Source: Mangrovibrevibacter kandeliae (GTDB lineage: Bacteria; Pseudomonadota; Alphaproteobacteria; Rhizobiales; Rhizobiaceae). From it: a stretch of DNA of 64,000 nucleotides. The position numbers were made by a program, and so were the translations under genes. A model generated the notes under the pieces. It searched no databases. It was given only the letters and a program-made list of their open reading frames with translations, and was not told where the DNA came from. Positions within the stretch are counted from its first letter, which is position 1. Every line of letters starts with the position of its first letter. Positions 1 to 8,135 of this stretch are shown here, one piece after another. The DNA lies in assembly GCF_024519155.1 (NCBI RefSeq), contig NZ_JANIFJ010000005.1, forward strand, positions 1-64,000, in the 5' to 3' direction.

Positions 1-900
1 GCCCGTCTCGATGTCGTGCACGAAGGCCGACAGCTCCTCCGCCTTGGCATGCTCGGCCGCCATCTGGCGCTCCCGCTCGGCCGTCTGCGCCTCGCGCGCC
101 GCCTTGGCTTCGGCCTCCAGGCGGTCGGATGCGGCGAGGCTCTCGCGCATGTTGTCGACGGCCCGGGCGATCTGGCCGATCTCGTCCTTGCGCTCGGTCC
201 CTTCGACCGGCACGTCCGTACGGCGGCCGGCGACCGCCGCGATGGTGCCGGTCAGCGTGCGCAGCGGTGCGAAGATCCGCCGCGACAGGAACAGCGCGGC
301 CGCGCCGAGGATGACCGCCACGACCGCCGCGGTCAGGCCCATCTGGATCTGGAGGGTGTTGACCGACTGGAAGAAGTCGTCGCGCTTGACGCCGGTATAG
401 AGGATGCCGATCGTCTTGCCGCTGGCGTCCTTGATCGGATCGTAGGCGGTGAAATAGGCGGTCCCGAGGATGTCCGCCTTGCCGCGGAACGGCTTGCCGT
501 CCTTCAGGACCGAGTCATAGACCGGACCCGGCGCGAGCTTGGTGCCGACGGCGCGGCTGCCGTCCGGCTTCTTCACGTTGGTCGCGACGCGCGTGTCGCC
601 CATGAAGACGGTGGCGGTGCCGCCCACCAGATCCTTGATCTTGTCCACGGGCCCGTTGTCGTCGTTCAGCGCCGCGCTGCCGACATAGATCTTGCCGTCC
701 TGCAGGCGGAAGGTATCGCCGTAGGCGCCGAGCACGTCCCACGCCACGCGCATGTTGACTTCCTGCCGGTCGACGGCCCTTCGCGTGCCCTCTTCAGACA
801 GGACGACGTAAGCGATCGCGGCAAAGAATATCGTCAGGATCGCCAGGCTGCCCAGCACCATGACTGAGATCTTGGCAGGAAAGGAAACGTTCTTCAGCAT
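1..900 (-). CDS. Methyl-accepting chemotaxis protein, N-terminal part (runs off the window)
   Basis: The reading frame is open from an ATG at 898-900 to the window edge, giving the first 300 residues of a chemoreceptor. A transmembrane helix lies at about residues 8-33. It is followed by a periplasmic single-Cache-type sensor domain (about 35-180; the segment ending ILYTGVKRDDFFQ is typical), a second membrane helix (about 185-208) and a HAMP domain (IFAPLRTLTGTI onward). The cytoplasmic helix then begins (KAEELSAFVHDIETG) and the signalling tip lies beyond the window. By family it senses a small ligand outside the inner membrane and controls CheA. The ligand is unknown. It stands alone here, 213 bp from a divergently unrelated solute-binding gene on the same strand. 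Confidence 0.9.
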   Translation of the reverse strand, partial: MLKNVSFPAKISVMVLGSLAILTIFFAAIAYVVLSEEGTRRAVDRQEVNMRVAWDVLGAYGDTFRLQDGKIYVGSAALNDDNGPVDKIKDLVGGTATVFMGDTRVATNVKKPDGSRAVGTKLAPGPVYDSVLKDGKPFRGKADILGTAYFTAYDPIKDASGKTIGILYTGVKRDDFFQSVNTLQIQMGLTAAVVAVILGAAALFLSRRIFAPLRTLTGTIAAVAGRRTDVPVEGTERKDEIGQIARAVDNMRESLAASDRLEAEAKAAREAQTAERERQMAAEHAKAEELSAFVHDIETG

Positions 901-1112
901 GTGGGCGCCTTCAGCAATACGATGAACCAGATCGCTCGAGCGCCGGCGATCAGGTCGGCCGGTCGATCGGGCAAGGTCAGGATGCCGAGTGTCCACGGCG
1001 GGACTTAAATTTTCGCGCAACCAGGGCGTTGGTGGCGTAAAGTTCCATGCAATCGCCAATCAGGGTTAACGAGCGGCGAACGTGGCTCGCAGCAGGCGGT
1101 CTCCGGCATCGC

Positions 1113-1949
1113 TCAGAAGGCGCTGATCGGGAAGTACCGCAGCAGCAGTTCGGACATGCGCTTGTGCTCGACCGCCTGCACGATGGCGTAGTCGAAGGCT
1201 TGGACGAGATCCCGGTCGTCGGGCGCCACGGCGATCGCCTGCCCTTCGCCGAGATAGCGGTCGGACAGGAAGGGCCCTCCGGCAAAGGCACAGCAGTCGC
1301 CCGCGGCGCTGCTCGCCAGCCAGAAGGACAGCCCGACGCCATCGCCGAAAAAGGCGTCCGCGGCGCCGGCGGTCATCGCTTCGAGGGCCCGCGCCCGGTC
1401 GGGAAACGCCACCGCGACGGCGTCCGGAAAGAACGAGGCAAGCATCGCGGCGTGTGCGCTTCCATCCACGACGGCGACCTTGCGCCCGCGCAGGCTGACG
1501 GCGAGCGGCTCGGCAAGCCCATGGTCGCGCCGTGTCACGAAACGGGCCGGGTAGCGGAAATACGGCTCGGTGAATGCCAGCTGGGCGTGGTTCACCGGCG
1601 TCATCGCGATCCCCGCGATGATCGCGTCCCCCTGCCCGCTGAGCAGGGCCGGAACGAGCTGGTCGAACGGCATCGCCTCGATCTGGCAGCGGTCGGAAAG
1701 GCCGAGTTCGTCGCAGATGGCTCGCACCAGATCGACGTTGAAGCCACCCAGGCGGCCGCGCACGTCCAGAAAGCTGAACGGCGGAAAGTCGGTGCTCGTC
1801 AGGAACCGGATACGCTCGCGCGATGCAAGATCCGGTTTGGTGAGCCGCTGGTGCTGATCGGCAAAGTTTGGCGTGGCGATGCTCTGAGCCGCGGCGACGC
1901 CGCACACCAGACATCCGATGGCAAAGAGGAGGCGACGCAACCAGGGCAC
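1113..1949 (-). CDS. Periplasmic solute-binding protein, family 3 (amino-acid type)
   Basis: The 278-residue product starts with a clear signal peptide (MPWLRRLLFAIGCLVCGVAAAQS), so it is exported to the periplasm. The mature part has the family 3 signatures: FLTSTDFPPFSFLD near the N terminus, GFNVDLVRAICDELGL, the pattern GDAIIAGIAMTP, and FTEPYFRYPARFV. Relatives bind amino acids or other small polar ligands for an ABC importer, but no permease or ATPase gene is adjacent. It may serve a transporter encoded elsewhere or act as a sensor partner for the chemoreceptor downstream on the same strand. That pairing is inference. The ligand cannot be named. Confidence 0.85.
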   Translation of the reverse strand: MPWLRRLLFAIGCLVCGVAAAQSIATPNFADQHQRLTKPDLASRERIRFLTSTDFPPFSFLDVRGRLGGFNVDLVRAICDELGLSDRCQIEAMPFDQLVPALLSGQGDAIIAGIAMTPVNHAQLAFTEPYFRYPARFVTRRDHGLAEPLAVSLRGRKVAVVDGSAHAAMLASFFPDAVAVAFPDRARALEAMTAGAADAFFGDGVGLSFWLASSAAGDCCAFAGGPFLSDRYLGEGQAIAVAPDDRDLVQAFDYAIVQAVEHKRMSELLLRYFPISAF

Positions 1950-2049
1950 GAAAATTACCTCTTCTAGTTCGTTTCGGGCAGCGAACGGTTCTGCAACCTT
2001 AGGTCACACTCGGCGGCGCGAGTGGTGTCTGACGAAGGATGCACCACCC

Positions 2050-4044
2050 GTGTCGCTGCAAGTCGCTGCCCCCCTGCATGAACCGCATGCTCTCCGCGAG
2101 CCTGAGCCCGTGCGCATCGCCGACGCGCCGCCGCTCGACCCCTTCGGCCTGGACCAGGGGCCCTCCCCGCGCATCCCGGCTGCACCCCTCGACGGCACCG
2201 ACGCCATCGCCCGCGCGCTTCGGCACCTCGATCTTGCCCCCGCCGACATCGCGGCCGCATGCCTGCGCGCCGACCGTCTCGGCACCGATGCCGCAACCGA
2301 ACTCCTCGCGCAAGGGGTGGTCGACGCCGGAGCTCTTGCCGAAGCGATGGCGCGCGCCCTGCAGCTCCCGCTGGACGGCCCGGGGGATGACGACGTCATC
2401 GTCGGCGAGCACCGCCTCGGCTCGGGTCCTTCGGCCGCCCGCCTCGTCGCGACCTGCTCGAGGGGCTTTCGCCGCAAGCTCTTCATCCTCCCGACGCTCG
2501 AGAGCCTGCCGCTGGTCGCCGACCATCTGGCTGCGGCGCCAAGCCTCAGGTCGCTCGCGCGGGTGGCGGCGGTTGGCGCGCTGCTGACGCGCGAGGAGGC
2601 GCGCGACCTTGGCGAGCGCGCCGAGCGCGCCCGTCTCAGCCTTGCCGCAAGCGACCCTGAGGCCTCGGCGCGCACCGTGGCGACGGGTCACCAGGGCCTG
2701 TGCGCGGGTCTGCTGATCAGTGCATTGGTGGCCTGTGCCGTCACCTGGCCCGGGCTATGGGTGAGCCTCCACGCGGCGACCAGCCTCGTCTTCTTCGGCT
2801 GCGTTCTCCTGCGCTGGGCGGCGCTGATCGACCGCGGGGTCGAGCGTCCGTCGTGCTCCGAAGCGTCGGAGCGACCGCTGTTTCCGGTGTATTCGATCCT
2901 GGTGCCGCTGCGCGACGAGGCGCACATGGTCATGCCGCTCGTCGAAGCGTTGAACACCTTGTCCTGGCCGCGCTCGCGTCGCGAGATCCTTCTCGTCTGC
3001 GAGGCCGACGACCGCGCGACCGTCGCCGCGGCGCAGCGCGCGAGCGAAGGGCATCACGGCGTGCGGGTGATCCAGGTGCCACCTTCGGAGCCACGGACGA
3101 AGCCGAAGGCGCTGAACTTCGCCCTTCCGCTCGTTCGCGGCGAGTTCGTGGTCCTCTACGATGCCGAGGACCGGCCGCATCCCGACCAGCTGCTGCAGGC
3201 ATGGCAGCGCTTCCGATCGGCGGACGCCGGCCTTGCCTGCCTGCAGGCGCCGCTGGTGATCGGCAACGGCGCATCGAACTGGCTTACCGGCCTCTTCGCG
3301 CTCGAATACGCGGCGCTCTTCCGCGGCCTTCTTCCCTGGCTGGCGCGGCATCGGCTGCCACTGCCGCTCGGCGGCACGTCGAACCACTTCCGTCGCGAGG
3401 CGCTGGTGTCGGTCGGCGGCTGGGACAGCCACAACGTCACCGAGGACGCCGATCTCGGCATGCGGCTGCACCGACGCGGCTACCGCACGGGCACCATCGA
3501 CTGCCCGACGCTCGAGGATGCTCCGACCAGCCGGCGCGTCTGGTTTCCGCAGCGGATGCGATGGATGAAAGGCTGGATGCAGACCTGGCTCGTCCACATG
3601 CGCAGTCCGCTGCGACTCCTGCGCGACCTCGGGCCGGAGGGCTTTGCCGTGTTCCAGTTCCTGTTTCTCGGGATGCTGGTGGCGGGCGCCGCACACCTGT
3701 TCTTCGCCTTCGCCGTGGCCTGGGCCACGTTCGACATCCTGCGCCACGGAGCACCGGGACTGATCCTGTCGCTGCTCTATGCGCTCGACATCTGGAATGT
3801 CGTCGGCGGCACGCTCGGCTTTGCGCTGCTCGCGTGGCGGAGCCTCGAACCGCAGGAGCGCCCGCTGGCGCGCCGGCTGATCTGGATGCACGCCTACTGG
3901 CTGCTGACGAGCTGCGCCACGCTGCGCGCCCTGTGGCAACTCGTGCGGGCGCCGCATCGCTGGGAGAAGACGCCGCACACCCCCGTCGTCACCGACTGGC
4001 GACCCGCGACGTCTCCAGCGGCTCCGGTGGCAACGGCTCGCTGA
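2050..4044 (+). CDS. Family 2 glycosyltransferase, membrane-bound, cellulose-synthase-like
   Basis: This is a processive-type glycosyltransferase of about 664 residues. An N-terminal cytoplasmic region of about 200 residues resembles the N-terminal domain of type II secretion ATPases. One or two membrane helices follow, then the GT2 catalytic domain, then three C-terminal membrane segments. The catalytic motifs are visible: LYDAEDRPHPDQ (DxD-like, about residue 370), TEDADLGMRL (about 463) and QRMRW (about 500, the QxxRW motif of processive enzymes). It probably makes a cell-surface polysaccharide from a nucleotide sugar; substrate unknown. I chose GTG at 2050, with GAAGGA ten bases upstream. 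An ATG at 1918 is also in frame but lies inside the divergent gene. The 3' end overlaps the convergent permease gene by 56 bp. Confidence 0.85.
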   Translation: MSLQVAAPLHEPHALREPEPVRIADAPPLDPFGLDQGPSPRIPAAPLDGTDAIARALRHLDLAPADIAAACLRADRLGTDAATELLAQGVVDAGALAEAMARALQLPLDGPGDDDVIVGEHRLGSGPSAARLVATCSRGFRRKLFILPTLESLPLVADHLAAAPSLRSLARVAAVGALLTREEARDLGERAERARLSLAASDPEASARTVATGHQGLCAGLLISALVACAVTWPGLWVSLHAATSLVFFGCVLLRWAALIDRGVERPSCSEASERPLFPVYSILVPLRDEAHMVMPLVEALNTLSWPRSRREILLVCEADDRATVAAAQRASEGHHGVRVIQVPPSEPRTKPKALNFALPLVRGEFVVLYDAEDRPHPDQLLQAWQRFRSADAGLACLQAPLVIGNGASNWLTGLFALEYAALFRGLLPWLARHRLPLPLGGTSNHFRREALVSVGGWDSHNVTEDADLGMRLHRRGYRTGTIDCPTLEDAPTSRRVWFPQRMRWMKGWMQTWLVHMRSPLRLLRDLGPEGFAVFQFLFLGMLVAGAAHLFFAFAVAWATFDILRHGAPGLILSLLYALDIWNVVGGTLGFALLAWRSLEPQERPLARRLIWMHAYWLLTSCATLRALWQLVRAPHRWEKTPHTPVVTDWRPATSPAAPVATAR

Positions 4045-5215
4045 CCGCGCGCCGGAACTGCCCCTCGGCGAGCGCGCGCGCCTCACTCTCCTGCAGCTCG
4101 CGCATCCACTCGCGCCAGATCGCCACGATCAGCGCCATCAGGACCGGTCCGATGAACAGGCCGAGCAGGCCCATCGTCTTCACTCCGCCGACCAGGCCGA
4201 AGAACGTCGGCAGGAACGGCAGCTTGATCGGCCCGCCGACGAGGCGGGGGCGCAGCGTCTTGTCGACGATGAAGAGCTCGACGGCACCCCACGCGAAGAG
4301 GCCGATCCCGGCGGCGAGCGACCCGCTGCCGACGAGGTAGAGCGACACCAGCGTGAAGGAGAGCGGTGCGCCACCCGGTATCAGCGCCATGAAGCCGGTG
4401 ATCACGCCGAGCGTCACCGGCGACGGCACGCCGGCGAGGAAATAGGCACAGCCGAGCACGACGCCCTCGCCGATCGCGATCAGCCCCATGCCGGTGACGG
4501 TGGAGCTGATCGTGGCGGGCACGACACGCGAGAAGCCCTGCCAGTGGCTCGGCAGGATGCGCTCGCCGAGGCGGTCGATCTGCGCCGCGAAGTTGGCGCC
4601 GTCGCGATAGACGAAGAACAGCGCGATCAGCATGAACAGGAGCCCGAGCAGCAGCTCGAAGGCGCCGCTGCCGGCGGCCAGAAGGATGCGGTAGATGCCG
4701 GCGATATTCTCGCCGCTGACCAGCTGCACGAGATCGCCGAGCGCGCCCGGCCGGCCCACCGCCTCCATCCAGCGCTCCGACAGCCAGTCGCCGCCGATGG
4801 GCAGGGCGGCCAGCCAGTGCGGCACCGGCTCGCCGAACCGGTTGACCTGGCTCGCCCAGGCCACCCAGAGGCGGGACTCGCCGACCGCATAGGTGATGGC
4901 GAGCGAAATCGGCAGCACGAGGCCGGCGACGATGAGGATCAGCGCCACCGCCGCGCCGAGCGTGCGCCGGCCGCCGACCATCTCGAGCAGGCGCCGGTAG
5001 AGCGGCCAGCTGGCGAAGCCGATGACCAGAGCGGCCAGCACGGGCACGAGGAAGCTGTGAAAGAAGTAGACCCCGGCGGCGAGCACGAGCACCAGCAGCC
5101 AGCGGGCCGCCGACAGCGGCGTCACCAGCGGTGCGCGCACGCTCGCGCCGCCCATGAATCTCGCTTCGCCGCCCGGTCTTGCGCGCTCGTTCATCCCGTC
5201 GTCCACGCTGTGCAC
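3989..5215 (-). CDS. AI-2E family transporter (PerM/YdiK-like membrane protein)
   Basis: The 408-residue protein has the layout of the AI-2E/TqsA/PerM family. Two N-terminal helices are followed by a variable region (about 125-190), then a cluster of helices including LLLGLLFMLIALFFVYRDG and a conserved C-terminal block ending with PTFFGLVGGVKTMGLLGLFIGPVLMALI. Members are inner-membrane exporters or antiporters; the name comes from autoinducer-2, but few have proven substrates. The start is uncertain: ATGs a few codons inside (MNERARP, MGGASV) are equally possible. Its 3' end overlaps the convergent glycosyltransferase. The next feature upstream is a tRNA. Confidence 0.88.
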   Translation of the reverse strand: MHSVDDGMNERARPGGEARFMGGASVRAPLVTPLSAARWLLVLVLAAGVYFFHSFLVPVLAALVIGFASWPLYRRLLEMVGGRRTLGAAVALILIVAGLVLPISLAITYAVGESRLWVAWASQVNRFGEPVPHWLAALPIGGDWLSERWMEAVGRPGALGDLVQLVSGENIAGIYRILLAAGSGAFELLLGLLFMLIALFFVYRDGANFAAQIDRLGERILPSHWQGFSRVVPATISSTVTGMGLIAIGEGVVLGCAYFLAGVPSPVTLGVITGFMALIPGGAPLSFTLVSLYLVGSGSLAAGIGLFAWGAVELFIVDKTLRPRLVGGPIKLPFLPTFFGLVGGVKTMGLLGLFIGPVLMALIVAIWREWMRELQESEARALAEGQFRRAVSEPLPPEPLETSRVASR

Positions 5216-5386
5216 GCGCTTCTATCGCAAATTCACGTTAAGAAGTCGGCACATGCGAGGGAAAACGCAAGCCTTCGAAACGCGGGAGCGGCAGTTCGCC
5301 GATGCCGCAGCGGCATCGCGTCCGGCGGCGTTCGACCGATGATCGATCCGGATCCCGCCACGTCCCGTTGTCGGGCCTTGGGCGGC

Positions 5387-5461
5387 TGGAGCGGGCGATG
5401 GGGATCGAACCCACGACATCAAGCTTGGGAAGCTTGCGTTCTACCACTGAACTACACCCGC
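5387..5461 (-). tRNA. tRNA-Gly (anticodon CCC), CCA encoded
   Basis: Read on the minus strand, this 75-nt gene folds into a full cloverleaf. The acceptor stem is GCGGGTG paired with CGCCCGC, with one U-G pair. The D arm is GTTC/GAAC and the anticodon stem is CAAGC/GCTTG around the loop TTCCCAA. The T arm is GTGGG-TTCGATC-CCCAT, followed by discriminator T and an encoded CCA. Loop positions 34-36 read CCC, so it decodes GGG glycine codons. It sits alone in the 358-bp space between the permease and the MarR-GNAT gene. No integrase or duplicated 3' end was seen beside it. Confidence 0.97.
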
Positions 5462-5573
5462 GCCGTGCCGGAATTCCTATAGGAGGCCGAGGGTCCGCGC
5501 AAGCGCGCTCACGCCGGTGCCCGACGTGGCCAGCCGATGCGGCAAGCGCTGCCCGACAGGGCCGCTGCCGGCG

Positions 5574-6755
5574 TCACTCGCGCCGCAGCCGCAGCACCTC
5601 GAACTGCCGCGTCCGGCGGAAGCCGAGCGTTTCGTAGAGGGCGATCGCTCGGGTATTGCTGGCAAAGACGTGCAGGAACACGCGCTCGCCCCGGCTTGAG
5701 ATCCGGCCCGCCACGAACCTCAGCATCAGCTGACCGAGGCCGCGCCCCTGCATGTCCGGCCGGGTGCAGAGGCCGCTGAGTTCGGTCGCGCCCGGGATCG
5801 CCATCCGCGTCCCGGCCATGGCGACCAGCCGTCCCTCCGAGCGGATGCCCCAGAACGGCCCGAGGTCCTGCGACCGCAGCGTGAAGGGACCGGGCTTCGT
5901 CGCCTCCGCGAGCGCCAGCATTTCCGCCGCGTCCATCGCGCCCAGCCGCTCGATCCGCGCGTCCTCGACGATCGGGACGGCGTCCTCGGCCAGCATCTGC
6001 ACCACGCTCGCACCGGAGAGGAGCGTCAGGTCCGCCGGCAAGGGCGCCTCGGCCTCCCGCAGCACGAGCATCTCCTCGCCGGGCGCGGCGAGTGCGGCGA
6101 GCGCGCTCAGCTGCTCGGGTTCGTCGTCGGGCGTCGCGGCAAACAGGCTCGTCTCCGGCCGGTAGCGCAGCGCTGACGGGCCGCCCTCGGCGAGAGCCGC
6201 GTGCCGCGTCGTCAACGAAGTCCAGATCGGCCGTGCAAGGCCGGCCAGGACGGCCTCAGGCATCCTGGAGCCGGCGTCTGGCAACCCTCCGCGCCGCGTC
6301 AGCGGAGCGTCCTGCAATGCATCCTCGAGCCCCGCGAGCTGGTCCAGCAGCGGGCCGCTCAGACCAGTGCAGAGGTCCGCGACGGCCGCCTCGATCTGGG
6401 GCCAGACCCGAAGCCGGCCGATCTCGACCGCCCGCCGGCCCGCTTCGGTGAGCCGGAGGATCTTGCGGCGCAGGTCGCCTTCGCCCGCCTCGGCCGCGAC
6501 GAGACCGTCGCGCATCAGAACGTTGACGCTGCGCGTCGCACCGGGCTGGCTGACGCCGACGGCCTGCGCGAGATCGCCGACCGTCAAGGGCCCCAGCCGG
6601 TCCATGGCAGCAAGATAGGGATACTGGCTGGCCGCGACCGTGAGGCCGCTCCGTCCGATGATCGCGTCGGTGTCGGCCTGCAGCCGGTCGCCGATGCGCT
6701 TCAGCCGCGTCCCAAGACATAGCAGCCCGAGGCTGCGCACGATGTCGTCGACCAC
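5574..6755 (-). CDS. Fusion of MarR-type regulator and GNAT N-acetyltransferase
   Basis: The 393-residue product joins two domains. Residues 1 to about 150 form a MarR winged helix (LGPLTVGDLAQAVGVSQPGATRSVNVLMRDGLV, then the wing GEGDLRRKILRLT). The rest is an FR47-like acetyltransferase, with a full-length N-terminal half and the acetyl-CoA site in GLCTRPDMQGRGLGQLMLRF (RGLGQ is the R/Q-x-x-G-x-G/A signature). The C-terminal FASNTRAIALYETLGF is also typical. The start is a GTG at 6753-6755 with GAGG seven bases upstream. It may couple acetylation of a small molecule to gene control; targets are unknown. A palindrome overlapping its predicted promoter suggests autoregulation. Confidence 0.88.
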   Translation of the reverse strand: MVDDIVRSLGLLCLGTRLKRIGDRLQADTDAIIGRSGLTVAASQYPYLAAMDRLGPLTVGDLAQAVGVSQPGATRSVNVLMRDGLVAAEAGEGDLRRKILRLTEAGRRAVEIGRLRVWPQIEAAVADLCTGLSGPLLDQLAGLEDALQDAPLTRRGGLPDAGSRMPEAVLAGLARPIWTSLTTRHAALAEGGPSALRYRPETSLFAATPDDEPEQLSALAALAAPGEEMLVLREAEAPLPADLTLLSGASVVQMLAEDAVPIVEDARIERLGAMDAAEMLALAEATKPGPFTLRSQDLGPFWGIRSEGRLVAMAGTRMAIPGATELSGLCTRPDMQGRGLGQLMLRFVAGRISSRGERVFLHVFASNTRAIALYETLGFRRTRQFEVLRLRRE

Positions 6756-6786
6756 TCAGGAACCTCGCGCATCACTTAACATACAG

Positions 6787-6816
6787 AGTTATATAACTGC
6801 GCATGTTTATCGCTAA
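6787..6816 (-). promoter_or_regulatory. Promoter of the MarR-GNAT gene with a 12-bp palindrome over the -10
   Basis: On the minus strand, TTAGCG (6811-6816) and TATAAC (6788-6793) are spaced by 17 bp, as in a sigma-70 promoter. The perfect palindrome AGTTATATAACT (6787-6798) covers the -10 hexamer. MarR proteins commonly bind such short palindromes and repress their own gene, so this is a likely operator. That role is inferred from position and symmetry. Confidence 0.5.
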
Positions 6817-6847
6817 AAGTGCGTTTTCGCCGCACGTGTTGGAGGCG

Positions 6848-7930
6848 TCACACGAAGTGCTTGGAGAGCTTCAGGCCCTGCGCCTGGTAGTTCGAGGCAA
6901 GGTCGGCGCCGTACAGGCGTCCGGGCGGTGCTGCCATCTGCTCGTAGGCTAGCCGGCCGACGATCTGGCCATCCTCAAGGATGAACGGCACCTCGTGGCT
7001 GCGCACCTCCAGAACGGCCCGGCTGCCGGTGCCGCCGGCCTTGGAATGCCCGAAGCCGGGATCGAAGAAGCCGGCATAGTGCACGCGGAACTCGCCGACG
7101 AGGGGATCGAACGGAGTCATCTCGGCGGCGAAGTCCGGCGGCACGTGCACCGCTTCCTTCGAGACGAGAATGTAGAACTCGTCCGGATCGAGCACGAGCT
7201 CGCCCGCGCCGCTGCGATGGATCGGCTCCCAGAACTCGGCGACGGCATAGGCGCCGCGCCGGTCGACATCGACGACGCCGGTGTGACGCTTGCCGCGATA
7301 GCCGACGAGACCGCTGGCGTCGCCTGCAAGGTCGATCGACAGGGCGACGCCGCCGCCCGAGATGTTGGCATCGTCGCGATCGACCAGCCGCTCGGCCGCG
7401 TTGAGCGCCAGCAGCGCCGCCTCGTCGAGCCCTGCCATGCCGCGCCGGAAGCGGATCTGGTTGAGACGCGAGCCGGTGCGCACCACGACCGGGAAGGTGC
7501 GTGGACTGATCTCGATATAGAGCGGCCCCTTATAGCCCTGGGGGATCTTGTCGAACTCCTGTGCGCCGTCGGTGATGACGCGGGTGAAGACGTCCAGCCG
7601 GCCGGTCGAGCTCTTCGGGTTGGCCGCCGCCGAAAGGTCGGCCGGCAGCGCGAGGCTTTCGAGCAGCGGCACGAGATAGACGCAGCCGGTCTCCAGCACG
7701 GCGCCGGAGGTCAGGTCGATGGCGTGCAGCCCGAACCGGTCGAGCTTGGCCTGCACCGGCTGCCCCTGCCCCGGCAGGAAGCTCGCCCGCACGCGATAGG
7801 CGGTCGCGCCGAGCCGCAGGTCGAGGCTCGCCGGCTGGATCTGGTCGCCGTCGCGCGGTCGCGGCGCGGCGATCGCGCCCGTCTCGAACAGCGCCGCGAT
7901 TTCCCGGTCCGGCAGGATTCCGTTGGTCAT
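6848..7930 (-). CDS. dcd: 2'-deoxycytidine 5'-triphosphate deaminase, long alphaproteobacterial form
   Basis: The product of about 360 residues matches the long dCTP deaminase family, which contains two successive dUTPase-like halves. The first includes RDGDQIQPASLDLRLG and NPKSSTGRLDVFTRVITDG. The second includes DPLVGEFRVHYAGFFDPGFG and the C-terminal FILEDGQIVGRLAYEQM. It converts dCTP to dUTP, supplying dUMP for thymidylate synthesis in the cytoplasm. The start is the ATG at 7928-7930 (MTNGILPDREI), because the frame upstream runs through the metZ promoter and riboswitch on the other strand. It is transcribed divergently from metZ. Confidence 0.9.
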   Translation of the reverse strand: MTNGILPDREIAALFETGAIAAPRPRDGDQIQPASLDLRLGATAYRVRASFLPGQGQPVQAKLDRFGLHAIDLTSGAVLETGCVYLVPLLESLALPADLSAAANPKSSTGRLDVFTRVITDGAQEFDKIPQGYKGPLYIEISPRTFPVVVRTGSRLNQIRFRRGMAGLDEAALLALNAAERLVDRDDANISGGGVALSIDLAGDASGLVGYRGKRHTGVVDVDRRGAYAVAEFWEPIHRSGAGELVLDPDEFYILVSKEAVHVPPDFAAEMTPFDPLVGEFRVHYAGFFDPGFGHSKAGGTGSRAVLEVRSHEVPFILEDGQIVGRLAYEQMAAPPGRLYGADLASNYQAQGLKLSKHFV

Positions 7931-7978
7931 TGCGCGCAGAAGCTTCCCGTTGGCCCTCGGCGCTGCTGTACCAGAGAA

Positions 7979-8007
7979 TTGACGCCTGTCCACAGCGGGC
8001 GTATGGC
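7979..8007 (+). promoter_or_regulatory. Sigma-70 promoter of the metZ riboswitch transcript
   Basis: TTGACG (7979-7984) and TATGGC (8002-8007) are separated by exactly 17 bp. The expected transcription start, near 8014, falls at the first base of the SAM-II aptamer, which supports the assignment. Confidence 0.6.
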
Positions 8008-8014
8008 AGCGGGA

Positions 8015-8066
8015 TCGTGGTGATTTGGCCGGCCGGCTTGCAGCCACGTTAAACAACTCGCTAAAG
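8015..8066 (+). promoter_or_regulatory. SAM-II riboswitch (metA motif) upstream of metZ
   Basis: The segment carries the recognisable SAM-II aptamer. Stem P1 pairs CGTGG (8016-8020) with CCACG (8044-8048). The U-rich loop TGATTTGG and the GC-rich GCCGGCCGGC follow inside, and the conserved tail AAACAACTCGCTAAA (8051-8065) closes the pseudoknot. SAM-II elements bind S-adenosylmethionine and turn off methionine-synthesis genes, mostly metA, metX and metZ in alphaproteobacteria. Here the element begins at the predicted transcription start and is followed 15 bp later by an intrinsic terminator, so control is probably by premature termination. Confidence 0.93.
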
Positions 8067-8080
8067 GGCCGCGATCCGAC

Positions 8081-8118
8081 AACCGGCTTTGCGGCAGCGC
8101 ACGGCCGGTTTTTGTTTT
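8081..8118 (+). terminator. Intrinsic terminator serving the SAM-II riboswitch
   Basis: AACCGGC (8081-8087) pairs with GCCGGTT (8104-8110), and the stem is followed by TTTGTTTT. It lies between the SAM-II aptamer and the metZ ATG, the usual place for a riboswitch expression platform. The GC-rich arm of the aptamer (8027-8037) could pair with the 3' side of this stem as an antiterminator. That is an inference from complementarity. Confidence 0.7.
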
Positions 8119-8135
8119 GGATCGAGGCGACGACG

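Noticed and set aside
5387-5461. tRNA-Gly as an integration site for a mobile element
   Set aside because: No integrase, no repeated tRNA 3' end, and the flanking genes have host-like composition.
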